A DNA stretch of 64,000 nt. Source: Amphibalanus amphitrite. Taxonomy: Eukaryota; Arthropoda; Thecostraca; Balanomorpha; Balanidae. The position numbers were made by a program, and so were the translations under genes. The stretch covers positions 868,001 to 932,000 of the forward strand of contig NW_024881507.1 in the NCBI RefSeq assembly GCF_019059575.1, given 5' to 3'. This document shows, piece after piece, positions 46,875 to 58,320 of the stretch. Each line of letters starts with the position of its first letter. The stretch's first letter is position 1. The notes beneath the pieces are model-generated. The model was not told the DNA's origin, made no database searches, and saw nothing but the letters and a program-made list of their open reading frames with translations.

Positions 46875-47749
46875 TTAACCCTATTAGTGGCAGGCTCCTG
46901 GCTACCCCCTATTAGTGGCAGGGGGGGGGGGCTGTTTACGACCCCCCCTTGATATCTCGAGATCTAACGGGCCGATTTTCAAAATTCAAACGGCATTCGA
47001 TTTGGCTCAACGAGATCTACATTTCTAAAAAAAAAAATGTCAATAGGGGGGTAGAGGGGGTAAAAACGGGCAAATTGCAGATACATTTTAGACTGTTTAT
47101 CACGGCCAGGTTTCTGAACCAATCTTAACGCAACTTTTGCCGATCGATAGAGAATGAACCAGGAATTCACATGGATCCTAAAAATATGCATTTTCAAAAA
47201 TCATAGGCGGATACAGATCATTGAGATTGGGGGTACACAAAAAGTATAGTAAATAAGGTTTTTGTTGGTACTGTTTCTAAAAAGGGTGGCAATGGTCTTG
47301 TTATGTTACAATTTTCTTATGAGAGAACGACTAAAATTGTATTGGTCATGCATAGGCGGTGTCAGGGCACCTATGTTGGGAGGTAAAAAATAACCCCCCT
47401 TTTTGGACGCCTGGATCCGCCTATTATAGCAAAAACGTGTCAAAAGAGGATGCACAATAACTTTGTATATGTTATCACATGATACCTTTCATTTACTGTT
47501 CGTAAAACTGGTGCAGCATCGTGATCTTCGCCCAAATGACTCGCTTCACGAAATAGGACCCCCCAATTCCCAGTGCTCTGGAGCCGCCCCTGGTAAAGTT
47601 ATGAACTTGAAATTTTCAGGGAATGTGCCCAATTTAGTTTTAGGAAAAGTCAGAAATTTTCAGCATCGTAGCTTCAGCGGTTTCGGAGATATTCCCGAAA
47701 AACCTGAGGGGTGGATAAAAACAACCCCCCCTGCCACTAATAGGGTTAA
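46875..47749. mobile_element. TTAA/CCC miniature element, copy E
   Basis: Bounded by TTAA. The motif CTATTAGTGGCAGG is present twice at the left end (about 46881 and 46908) and once reversed at the right. G-run/C-run hairpins lie inside both ends. It shares GATATCTCGAGATC-like subterminal sequence with copies C and D. No coding frame. Confidence 0.8.
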
Positions 47750-49291
47750 GGCGATGTGAATTCATCCTTAACAAGCCCATCTCATAAATGCAGTCAGATC
47801 ATGGTGATTTTATGATGCACAATGTCGTTTTGTGACGTCAACCATGCTCGCAGTTGTCTGGTCATCAGTTTAAAACATCGCTCAATAAAGCATCATCATA
47901 GAGCGATATTTATAGAAAACAAGTCTCCGTTGTTGAAAAATGATTTCAAACCATGGCAATTTGTTCATGATGCATGAGAAACGCATCGCAGCATGGAAAA
48001 CTCTGCCTTCGCGCTCCGATAGCTGCCACGAGTTGTTCGGCCGAGTGAAACATATGAGCTCGAGAAGAGATGCCTCATTCTATAGGTCGTCCAGCATCGG
48101 CTAAAGCATATCTCAGAATTTAATAAGCTTTATAACGATGTTAAAAGTACATTTGTTTTAGAATATGTATTCTGGACACGGTTAGCAGACGAACAAAGGC
48201 GCGGCCTTAGCCTTGACGGAGGTCACTTTTTGCACATAAATAAAACTTTGACTGGGACGCAGGATATAACTGATTCTTTTAAATTAATTTGATCCTTACA
48301 TATTTTGTACACGGAGCCCAAATAGCCGCCACTCTCTAATTGTAGTCATTTATCTCTGATCACTTCATCAGACAGGGTAATTGTCGTCATCGGGTCATTT
48401 CATGATTGTAATGGCGCTGGACTTTTTCAGAATTTAAAGACGCCAACACTGCAAAGCAATAGGACTGTTAAAGTAATTGCTAAGCATTTCTTCCCAAATG
48501 ACACCAATGGAAGCCAATCTACAATACTGTCTGTGTAAAATCCTGACATGGTGTTCATCATTGTAAGAAAATACTTTTCATAGTTATTGCTGATCAGAGC
48601 ACAATATTATTTCATATCTGGAGAAACAAACGATATCAGCTTATCAAAAGCTCTTTGGTACGACACTTTAATTTGTCGACGGTATATATGTATGTATATT
48701 GTAGGTATATTGTATAGATTTTGGCTAGATTTTGGCCAGGAGTTTCCTCTCTCTGTAGACCGTTTGGTGACACCAGCCGGCTCACTTCAGTCAGTTAGCA
48801 TAAGCAGTCTGTACAAATACAAACAGTTCGATGAACGTGCAAGGCCGTGGATTCAGTCCTGCCGAATCTACACATTGATCGCCGATCAAAACAACCCACG
48901 CACGAGAACTAACGACCATCCTGAGGCAATAGGGACTTGTGTCGCCATGCATAAATGAGAAGGTCTGGACTTGAAAGGCGATAGATCTCGGCGTACCCAC
49001 TAACTCACGGCACGTGTCGCTTGACAGACATTCGCTGTCAGGCCGTATGTATTATGAATGCGTTTTCATTGCAATAATTGGTTTGCAAATGCATGCCGAT
49101 CAGAATCAGGTTTGCTAAATCATAGCCTGCTCATTAACATAATTGTAGAATAAGAAGTTGTCTTTGATGATGTTGTCCTATAAAAAATGTCAAACATTTA
49201 TGTATGGACGATTACATGGACACGTTTTTTGTTTTAAATAAAACCTATTTTCTTGAATATGTTTCAACGCTAACTTGAGAGACATTGTAAC
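47750..49291. other. Intergenic, nothing recognised
   Basis: AT-rich sequence without repeats or credible coding frames. Confidence 0.5.
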
Positions 49292-49522
49292 AAATAGTAA
49301 GAAAATTAACCTCACTCTCATTCTATCTAAAAGTAAATTCCGGATTCGAAATAAAACAAACTTTTTGAGAAGCTTTCGGCATTGCGCCTGATGAGCTGAT
49401 GATGGGGAGCTGATGAGCTGATGATGGCGCAATGCCGAAAGCTTCTCAAAAAGTTTGTTTTATTTCGAATCCGGAATTTACTTTTAGATAGAATGAGAGT
49501 GAGGTTAATTTTCTTACTATTT
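49292..49522. repeat. Near-perfect palindrome with 97-bp arms
   Basis: 49292-49388 and 49426-49522 are reverse complements with constant register and no mismatch seen by eye. The 37-bp loop is two copies of a GAGCTGATGATGG-type unit. The same short protein-like reading on each strand is a result of this symmetry. Confidence 0.9.
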
Positions 49523-50233
49523 AAAACCTATTTTGTTATACTTTTTGGCACCCTCGTACGCGCACGCAACAATTTCCAGCATTTCCTCCCCACAACATTA
49601 ACCATCTTGACTCACTGAACCAAGCCATTTACAAACTGTTTTGGCCAGAAGTTTCACGATGGGGTATCCTGATAGCCACTGCGACCATAAACAACCGGAA
49701 AGTGCACCCCACACCGCCATAAAGGAACCGATTACCACCCGACCCTCGAATCATGCCCACCCGCGCGGTCCCAACAGGTAGTTTGGCGTCTGGCCATTTG
49801 ACAGGTCACGCGACCCCGCGGCTCGCGCCGACCGGCTCCCGTGTCAAACGACCATTGAGCCATGTCCTGTCGGACGGGCTACACGGCCGAGGAGTGTGCA
49901 TAGCGGTGCCATGCAGATGCTGATTAGATGGCATGTGATAACCCTGCTCCGGGGCGCCGCCGACTGTCAACTCTTCATGAGCTACACTCACGGCATTGTT
50001 ACCAGGCCAGTACACGGGTGTGGTTTGTGTCACGGTCAGGGTCACTGCTTTGATATTTATGTGGCAATGTACTGATCTATGGGAATGCGTGACATTATTT
50101 AGTAACTACTAACTATTCAATTACCACTGATTTGTGAGCCACCTTACAACTTTATGTTGAGTGCACCTCAGCAAGGTAATTTCTGTCTGAATCTTGCATG
50201 CTCAATGCGCAGTTTAAATCGCTCACGTATCAA
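49523..50233. other. Intergenic, nothing recognised
   Basis: Mixed composition without a supported feature. Confidence 0.5.
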
Positions 50234-50235
50234 TA

Positions 50236-51159
50236 GGGGAGATCCGTGTAAGACGCCCAGGGTCGGTAAGAGGCCCCATCGCTTTTTTTACCAAACCAAT
50301 AATGTTATTTATTTTTTAATGTTCTTGTAAAGCAGAAGCCCTCTTGAAACAACAACTCACGAAACCTGAGGTATCAGGTGCGTCGCAGCGACTTTTGGTA
50401 AGCCTGTTTCTGTTTTTGCCCCTTTACTTGCTAGATATATGCATCTTTATCACCCTTATATATCTGAAAAAAACAATGGCTATCAAATGCAATCTTTTCT
50501 CATCGAAATTGTCACATGTTAGCTTCAGAATAGACCATGTTCTGGTGCGCTGCAAATGTCTCATAAACCATAAATATTGTGGACGTTAAAACACTGTATT
50601 TTTCTAAGAGGCCCTCCCTTCGAGGATGATAAAACGCCCCCCGATAAAAAAACGCCCCCGATGCTAAAACGCCTGCACCTGCGGCAGGCGTGGCATTCTT
50701 TTTTCAAGGAGTTTGTTTTTGTTTCTTTTTTCTGTTTCTTTTCTTAGAGGTTATGTAAAATTTTCGTTGGTCATCAGCGTTTGGTTGTGCTAGTTTTCGC
50801 ATTGTTCGAGCGCTTTGGAAGTGTTATTGGTTTCGATAACACCGTATTTGCTTAGCTTTTCGAAATAAAAGGCCTTGCAGCTGTGTTCGCAAAGCGTCTT
50901 TTACAAGTCGACTTGACTTTTAAAACGCCCGAGGGGGGGGGGCGTCTTACCATACCCATAGTGTAAGAGGCCCTTTTGCAACTTTTTCCAAAATGTTAAA
51001 GTTTACGGTTTGTGTACCCCATAGATTCATTTTGAATGCAAATATGTATGGGAAAATGATGCATGCTCACAGCGCATGCACACGTTAGCGCTTAAATATT
51101 ATCAGTTGTCTAAAAATAGTAACTGAGCTTAAGGGGGGGCCTCCTGCACCACTCTCCCC
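50236..51159. mobile_element. TA-flanked DNA element, about 0.92 kb
   Basis: The tips GGGGAGA and, reversed, GGGGAGAGTGGTGCAGG are flanked by TA (50234-50235, 51160-51161). Tip sequence, TA target and size match the outer element at 36532-39830 once its nested insertions are removed. It contains AAAACGCCCC and TAAGAGGCCC repeats. No coding frame. Confidence 0.65.
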
Positions 51160-51161
51160 TA

Positions 51162-52757
51162 AGCAAGGCACCAACAAAGAACAGCTTGTCCAGCTCTGTC
51201 TTCCCCGCCGCTCGAATTCCGCCGGGTAAAATCAGGCCCTCTCCCACCCATCACCACGCGCCGCCGAAGTCTGTCGCGCGCGCAGCTCCGTCTCGGGTCT
51301 GCTGGCGGCGCCATTTTTCTGCAGCCTCTGACGTCACCTGACAATAAACCTGTCGGCTCTCGGCGCCAGATTGTGACACTTTTATCCGCCGAAAGCCCGG
51401 TTAGTACCAATATCCCGGCGGTCGACCGGGCGCCGCCCCAGTTATACCGGCAGTTGAGACCAGCTGTGAACACCTGATGAGCTGGAGTTGTCTGCCGGAG
51501 AGGATGGACGGCAGATAAAGGTGAGCCGGTGACGGGGATTTGGGTCAGATAAGGTAGACCGCCCACTGGCGCATGGGGCCACCCCAGATATGTGTAATAT
51601 AATACTGACCAAATATAGGCAAAAGCAGAGAAGAGCTCATTCCATAATTTCATCCCGCAACTCAGGAAACCCTATGAGGGCATTGCACAATGCATAATAT
51701 TCCTCCCCTGTTCTTATTGGTGCCCTTCGACCCAACGGCCCTCGTCTCCCCTCAACCCTTGACCGAGCCCTTTATTGGCTAGAGGTCGCCAGTACGGTCC
51801 GATCGGCAGGCGGGCCGCGTCTGGCTTCCTGCGCCGGTGGACGGTGCGCCACATAAGCCATCCATCAGCGCCGGCCGGCGGCGAGGAACGGCGCGACGGC
51901 GGCGATGGTGACCGATCGCCACCAATGGGGTCGGTGCTCCGCGCCGGCCGAGACTGGCGCCGGACGGCCATATCGTCCTATATACCTGCTAGCTGCATTA
52001 CTGGGTCACTCGCGTGCGCGAGCGAGTCGGTGTGATACGAAGGCTAGAAAACAGGCTGGCGTCTCTTCCGAAGGTCGACAGATCAGCTTGGGAACTAAAT
52101 TGCGGCGTATTCTCCCTCAAAGGTTTTGGAATGTTAAAGCTGACTTGAGAAGCATGATATAATGCAAACAGTGATGCTTGCTTCGGCTCTTGAAATCGGC
52201 CTTTACCATCAGATGATCAGAGGAATTCGGAGCTTTCTTCTGACGCATCTCATTTCTTATCTTCCTTCTGCATTTCCTGATGAATTTTGCTCCAAAATAT
52301 GCCGAATACCCGCTCGTGGACCCCGGCGCACTGACCTCGCGCAGTCAATAGTTTCGGCTGTTATTTCGGACCGAAGGCGGATGAATGGGCTCCGGGTGAA
52401 TGGCCGACCGAGAATGAATAGCTGTCGGTTCAATAGATTTGCGCGAGTTGGCTCCGGAAACAAAATTATCACGCGCGTTTGTAAAGGTGCACTTTGAAAG
52501 GTGTTTTGGTCTGAGCTAGGTCATACCATGCAATGACGTCAGCGAATGTTTATGACGAAGTAACAAAACGCAAAACAATAACAGGGTCCGGAGGCTATAG
52601 CCTTAACCGTGACGTGAGCAGCTACAATGCATGTTCCAATGCAAGGATGTAGGCATATATAAATACAGCTCATTTCATTCCCATTCGATTTTTGATGCAC
52701 ATTAGAAGAGCGTGGACTAAAACCAAAAGTTATATCGTCAAACGCAGAACTAAAGCA
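51162..52757. other. Intergenic, no gene supported
   Basis: GC-rich patches at 51180-51450 and 51720-52020. Open frames lack motifs. Confidence 0.5.
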
Positions 52758-54242
52758 TTAACCCGCGCACCGACGGGGGCGGATATCCGCCCCCCACTGA
52801 GGTTTTTCGCGGATAGCGGGAAAACCGCGGCGCGTAGCGCCGCGAAATTTGGTACGACTATTTTCTCATCAATTTTACACGTGGTGTGCAAGTTTGAACC
52901 TCCTAACTTTTGAGGTCAGGTCACCATGTCACTTTGAATGACCCAACCTCAAGTCACTTTTTTGCAACTTTGTCACCGTGCCAGAGCTACAGTAGATGTC
53001 GGAGGCCTTTGAAAGTCGCAGGACGTTATAAGGTCATTAGTAGCTACAATTTGTATATCTCGGAATTTTGATGTCGGTGACCTAAGGTCAGGTCAATTTC
53101 GCGACCTCCCCATTATAAGTCAATGGGGGAAAAATCAACTCCCTGTTTTTACCACTAAAACGGGTCGGAATGGCCCCATATACCATACATGACTTCATAT
53201 ACGATCAACCTTCACTACCTTGAGGTCTGTTTTGCTGTTGGGCAGCTGTAAGGTCATGTGACGTCATGAAAGGTCACCAAAGGTTTTTGCCAATAGCTCA
53301 ATACAGGAACAAGATACAGCCGCGCGGATGGTCTCATTGTGTTCAACTCGTCAAGACGCATCGAATGATATACATGATGACCTCGAGGTCGCGTGACCTG
53401 AGGTCAACCTTTGACCTTGACCTTTCGATATCAACATATACATCATTCGATGCGGATTGACGAGAGGATCACGATGATGCCCTTAGTTTGTTCCTATCTT
53501 GACTAATTCAAAAGTTACTCGAGAAAAACTCCATATCTAGCGCCGCCATTTTGACTTTTTCGACCCCTGTGACGTCATCTTTGACCTGACCTGAAAATGA
53601 CCTCAGTAAAAATTGTAGACCTTGTCCGTGCGTATTAGGGTGTTTCACTTTTCACTTTTTTTTCTCAGATTGTCTCTCCTCGATCGGATTCCCATTATTT
53701 CATCTTTTTAATAAAATTTGGTGGCAATTATTCGATTTTAAACTCGATTCTAAACGTCGCGATAATTCGCCAAAGTTTTCAATTTTTGTGCCGTTCGGCG
53801 TTGAAGTCACCCATGTTAGAGCAATTGCAAGTAGGGCACTAACACCAAGAAAATACGGCCGTGCAAGAGGTGGTATTAACCGGTATTTTATGACACTGTG
53901 AAGGTTGAATATGGTACCTGCGCTTCCATAAAAGTGTCGTCGCATATTCTGGTGCTCAGATTAACATACACAGACATAACTCATTATTCAGGACACGACA
54001 ACTTAACAGTAAGCAAAACACTGGTACGTCAGTGACGGCAAAACATGTATTTCGGTACCGGGCCTCAACACCGTTTCTCATCGAACCCAGTCACAGGGTA
54101 GCCAGGGCTGCCTTTGTAATATGTGGGGCACTGCACGCCTGTGCCTCTCCACAGCCTGCAGAAGCCACTGGAATTGGTCCTGCCCCTTCACATGCTGAGC
54201 GAATGTTTTCAGAAGAGCGATGCCCCTCTCCGCGGTGTCGTT

Positions 54243-54764
54243 CTAGACTTTCATTGTTTTCACGAATTCCTTGCATAGGATGTACGCCTCGTGACCTTCC
54301 CACTCCCCAGGAGGCTTCGTCATCCACTCGTGGTCGACTCCCATCAGGTCAAACATCAGCCACGACGACGTGGTCACCAATTCTGACAGGCTGGTGGACT
54401 CATCCAGTGCGACCGATGGTGTCTGATCAGGCGCCGCGGAGCACGAGTTTGCGAGCAGGTTGACACATATGGCCTCCTTCTCCTCTTCTGTGACACGGCT
54501 GCTAAAGAGGCTGAATACTACAACTGATGGCTGCAGATACCCACAAATGGCGCCGCATCACAGCGAGAGCAGCGTTCGCCACTGGTTGGTCCAACTGCCT
54601 ATACCGCACCAGGCTACGGTACAGGTTGAGGTCGTTAGCGGGGGCGTCCTCTGCAACAGGGGCCCGCAGCCACGCGACGACATAGAAGAGGAGCAGGAAC
54701 TGAGCCATCCGCTGCACCTTCTCCTGCATTGGCTCATCGTACTCCAGCTGGTCCGCAAACAAGA
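54243..54764 (-). pseudogene. Transposon-borne coding fragment, left arm (mirror copy)
   Basis: The mirror image of the right-arm fragment, on the opposite strand and pointing outward to the left. It is nearly identical with small length differences. The coordinates are derived from the arm symmetry. Confidence 0.5.
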
Positions 54765-54954
54765 ACATCTTGATGCTGTACACTTGATGCTGTACACTGT
54801 ACAGCATCAAGATGTTCTTGTTCGCGGACCAGCTGGAGTACGATGAGCCAATGCAGGAGAAGGTGCAGCGGATGGCCCAGTTCCTGAACATTCTTGATTG
54901 AACAAGAACATCTTGATGCTGTACACTTGATGCTGTACACTGTACAGCATCAAG

Positions 54955-55476
54955 ATGTTCTTGTTCGCGGACCAGCTGGAGTACGATGAGCCAATGCAGG
55001 AGAAGGTGCAGCGGATGGCTCAGTTCCTGCTCCTCTTCTATGTCGTCGCGTGGCTGCGGGCCCCTGTTGCAGAGGACGCCCCCGCTAACGACCTCAACCT
55101 GTACCGTAGCCTGGTGCGGAGGCAGTTGGACCAACCAGTGGCGAACGCTGCTCTCGCTGTGATGCGGCGCCATTTGTGGTATCTGCAGCCATCAGTTGTA
55201 GTATTCAGCCTCTTTAGCAGCCGTGTCACAGAAGAGGAGAAGGAGGTCATATGTGTCAACCTGCTCGCAAACTCGTGCTCCGCGGCGCCTGATCAGACAC
55301 CATCGGTCGCACTGGATGAGTCCACCAGCCTGTCAGAATTGGTGACCATGTCGTCGTGGCTGATGTTTGACCTGATGAGAGTCGACCACGAGTGGATGAC
55401 GAAGCCTCCTGGGGAGTGGGAAGGTCACGAGGCGTACATCCTATGCAAGGAATTCGTGAAAACAATGAAGGTCTAG
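54955..55476 (+). pseudogene. Transposon-borne coding fragment, right arm
   Basis: An open frame of 173 codons with an N-terminal half containing MAQFLLLFYVVAWLRAPV and a second half with LVTMSSWLMFDLMRVDHEWM. Adjoining sequence encodes NDTAERGIALLKTF and LLQAVERHRR. From memory this resembles the C-terminal end of a widespread uncharacterised arthropod/cnidarian transposon-associated protein (NDxAERG, then QxLLQxVExHRR). I cannot name the family. Only the C-terminal part is present, and the copy does not look functional. Confidence 0.5.
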
Positions 55477-56211
55477 AACGACACCGCGGAGAGGGGCATC
55501 GCTCTTCTGAAAACATTCGCTCAGCATGTGAAGGGGCAGGACCAATTCCAGTGGCTTCTGCAGGCTGTGGAGAGGCACAGGCGTGCAGTGCCCCACATAT
55601 TACAAAGGCAGCCCTGGCTACCCTGTGACTGGGTTCGATGAGAAACGGTGTTGAGGCCCGGTACCGAAATACATGTTTTGCCGTCACTGACGTACCAGTG
55701 TTTTGCTTACTGTTAAGTTGTCGTGTCCTGAATAATGAGTTATGTCTGTGTATGTTAATCTGAGCACCAGAATATGCGACGACACTTTTATGGAAGCGCA
55801 GGTACCATATTCAACCTTCACAGTGTCATAAAATACCGGTTAATACCACCTCTTGCACGGCCGTATTTTCTTGGTGTTAGTGCCCTACTTGCAATTGCTC
55901 TAACATGGGTGACTTCAACGCCGAACGGCACAAAAATTGAAAACTTTGGCGAATTATCGCGACGTTTAGAATCGAGTTTAAAATCGAATAATTGCCACCA
56001 AATTTTATTAAAAAGATGAAATAATGGGAATCCGATCGAGGAGAGACAATCTGAGAAAAAAAGTGAAAAGTGAAACACCCTAGTGCGTATCCAATGCCGT
56101 TTACCGCTTGTCGCTATCTTGCTTCGTTCTCGAGATCTCAGGGGGGCGGTCATCCGCCCCCCCCCCCGTCGGTGCGAAGTTGGCGCAGACCCCCGTCGGT
56201 GCGCGGGTTAA

Positions 56212-58320
56212 CATAGGATGAACAAAGGACAAAGATCATACATTCGCACTAGCCTCGACCTGAAACTGATCTGAAGAAAACCATTTCCGGTGCTGATCGA
56301 TCTCAAAGCTCCGTGAATCAGGCATGTCTGACGGACTCGTCTGGTGTTGAATTGCGTTCATGATACTGTGCCGCAATGCTCCCGTGTTCGCCGGGATAGC
56401 GGACACAATCGATCCACACAGAGGAGTGATAGCGACAGCACAAATGCAAAGCTTTGATTCGGCGGTGAATGCCATGACAGAATATCCTAAAAGCTATATC
56501 GTGTACGTATTCACTGCTATTAGGCGTGAGTAGAGTGGTCGGTAGAGGCATACAGAGATGGTATAAATAGCTAATCTCGTACCACACTGACCTCGACCAG
56601 TAACCTTCTCGACCAGTAACCACCACCTGGACCACTTGGACTGCACTGGGACCAGGACCACTACACCAACAATCTGACCACCCACCACCTCTGTGCGGAC
56701 TCCACCCGCGACCGGAAGTCGCCCACAAGCCGTTTATCACTGCACCACAGCGTGGCGGTCCGCGGTCGGCGAGGGACCAGTCAATGCCCGATCGGCGCGG
56801 GGCGCCGGCCGATCGGCGGTCCCACGGAACTGTGAGGTATCGGCCGGTCCGGCCACGGCGGGGAGGGAAGGAAAAAGAGGAGTGGAAGGGAAAGGGTGAT
56901 AGAGGGGAGAAGGAGATGGAAGGGATGGAAAAGTAGGGATATGTAAGAAACGAGATGGATGGATAATAAGAGAATGAATCAAAAGATAAGTTTGCTGGAT
57001 GAACGATGGATAAGGTCAAAAGATGTAAAAAGTAATTGAGAGACATTGCATGGAATCGAAGAGAGGAACTCAGCGACAATGCGAACAAATACAGTTCATT
57101 TTCAACATTGTATACTAAAGATTCACATCCCGTATAAAACAGCGCCATTTGGAAGCGACACAAAGTATTCGTAAGAACCTCGTTCGTCTCTCCCCTGACG
57201 TTTCCTGACCTTCCCCAGACGCCCCTTATCCTTCCCCAGACGCCCACTATCTTTCCCCAGACATCCTTATCCTTCCCTAGACGGCTTGGGTCCTTCCCCA
57301 GACGGACTGCGTCCTTCCCCAGACGGCCCGCGCTCTCCCCGGGGAATCGATTCTGGCCGGAGAGCGACAGACATCTGGTGACGTCACTGCCAGTAGCGCG
57401 GTGACGTCACAGCCGAAGGATGGGCGCCAGCGTAAGCCTGAGTGTCCTGGGGATCAGGTGCGGCTATTGCCAAAATGTATCTGGTGCATAGCTGAGCTGA
57501 GAGTATCCTAATGAATGGTTATCATTCAAAAGCAGTGAAGTGTCAATTCGGTGAACATGAAATTGGCACTGAGAGTGAACGATGTATGTATCATGTGGTT
57601 CGGGTTCTCTAGTTCTGTGAAAATTATCAGATAATTATTTAGGTATTTATTTTCAAAGTTTTTTTCATGCAAATGAGCACACCTACCGCAAACGATGTCT
57701 GAACCAACCCAAGGCCGCCCAACGTGACAACAGCCGATTAACTAACATAATTTGCCTGAATAATTTGATCTTAGCTAACAATTCCAGAATGAACACTCGA
57801 TCCCCCTTCTCAAATATATTTATATATTTACGCGTTTTCTTGTCTGCCCTTCTACGTCCAAGCCCAGCCAAAAAGAGGAAATGAAGCTGCTGGCCCTGTT
57901 GGCGCGAGTGGAGTCAAATGACACGGGAATGGTGTCAGCGGTTGCCAACTGCTCCGACAGCTGACACCATCCCCTGATCTGTTACCGAGTCACGCCTCTG
58001 TCAAATGGCCCCGTAACGCAAACATTTCATATGCATGCGCGCCGCAGCGCAGTGGCGCTTTTCGATAACAACGCGGAGAGTGAAATGTCACATTCAATCG
58101 CAATGTGCTCTCGCCCGACAGTGAGGGTGAACTTCTTCGACAACTTGTCGTGTCGATCCCATGCAGTTTTTGAAAGGGTTACCCGACAGCGTCGTAGACA
58201 TGAGTATCCAGTCAAACCATTGACAATAACTAGTTATGCTCCTTTTAAATCGTCAATACCTGTCGCACCCCCCCAAAAAAAAATGCCAGTCCCGTTCGTC
58301 TATTTCTAACAGCAGGGCGA
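56212..58320. other. Intergenic, with one minisatellite
   Basis: A long minus-strand open frame (56318-57247) is low-complexity in its middle and has no motif, so no gene is called. A 21-bp minisatellite lies at 57209-57335. Confidence 0.5.
57209..57335. repeat. About 21-bp minisatellite, CCTTCCCCAGACG unit
   Basis: Six copies of CCTTCCCCAGACG followed by a variable 8-9-bp spacer. Confidence 0.85.

Larger units (their letters stand above)
53636..56082. mobile_element. 2447-bp palindromic DNA transposon inserted in copy D
   Basis: The ends TAGGGTGTTTCACTTTTCAC are mirrored exactly, and GTGCGTAT is duplicated at 53628-53635 and 56083-56090. The uninterrupted target sequence is seen, reversed, in copy C near 19725. 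The two arms (about 1.15 kb each) are nearly identical inverted copies with only a few small differences. They meet at a centre (about 54765-54960) where a 130-140-bp piece is present twice. Each arm carries the same C-terminal coding segment pointing outward. The 8-bp duplication and TAGGG tip fit hAT; P- and Zisupton-type elements also make 8-bp duplications. Confidence 0.9.
52758..56211. mobile_element. TTAA/CCC miniature element, copy D, split by a larger insertion
   Basis: Same subfamily as copy C in opposite orientation: left end TTAACCCGCGCACCGACGG, hairpin GGGGGCGGATATCCGCCCCC, and a right end with two CCCCGTCGGT motifs. Without the 2447-bp insertion and its 8-bp duplication it would be about 1.0 kb. 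AGGTCA motifs are dense at 52910-53600. Confidence 0.88.

Noticed and set aside
49190-49618. Matching short proteins on both strands
   Set aside because: They are identical only because the sequence is a palindrome, so this is no evidence of coding.
56318-57247. 309-codon minus-strand open frame
   Set aside because: The middle is low-complexity Ser/Phe/Pro. It has no domain, no splice context and an alternating composition.
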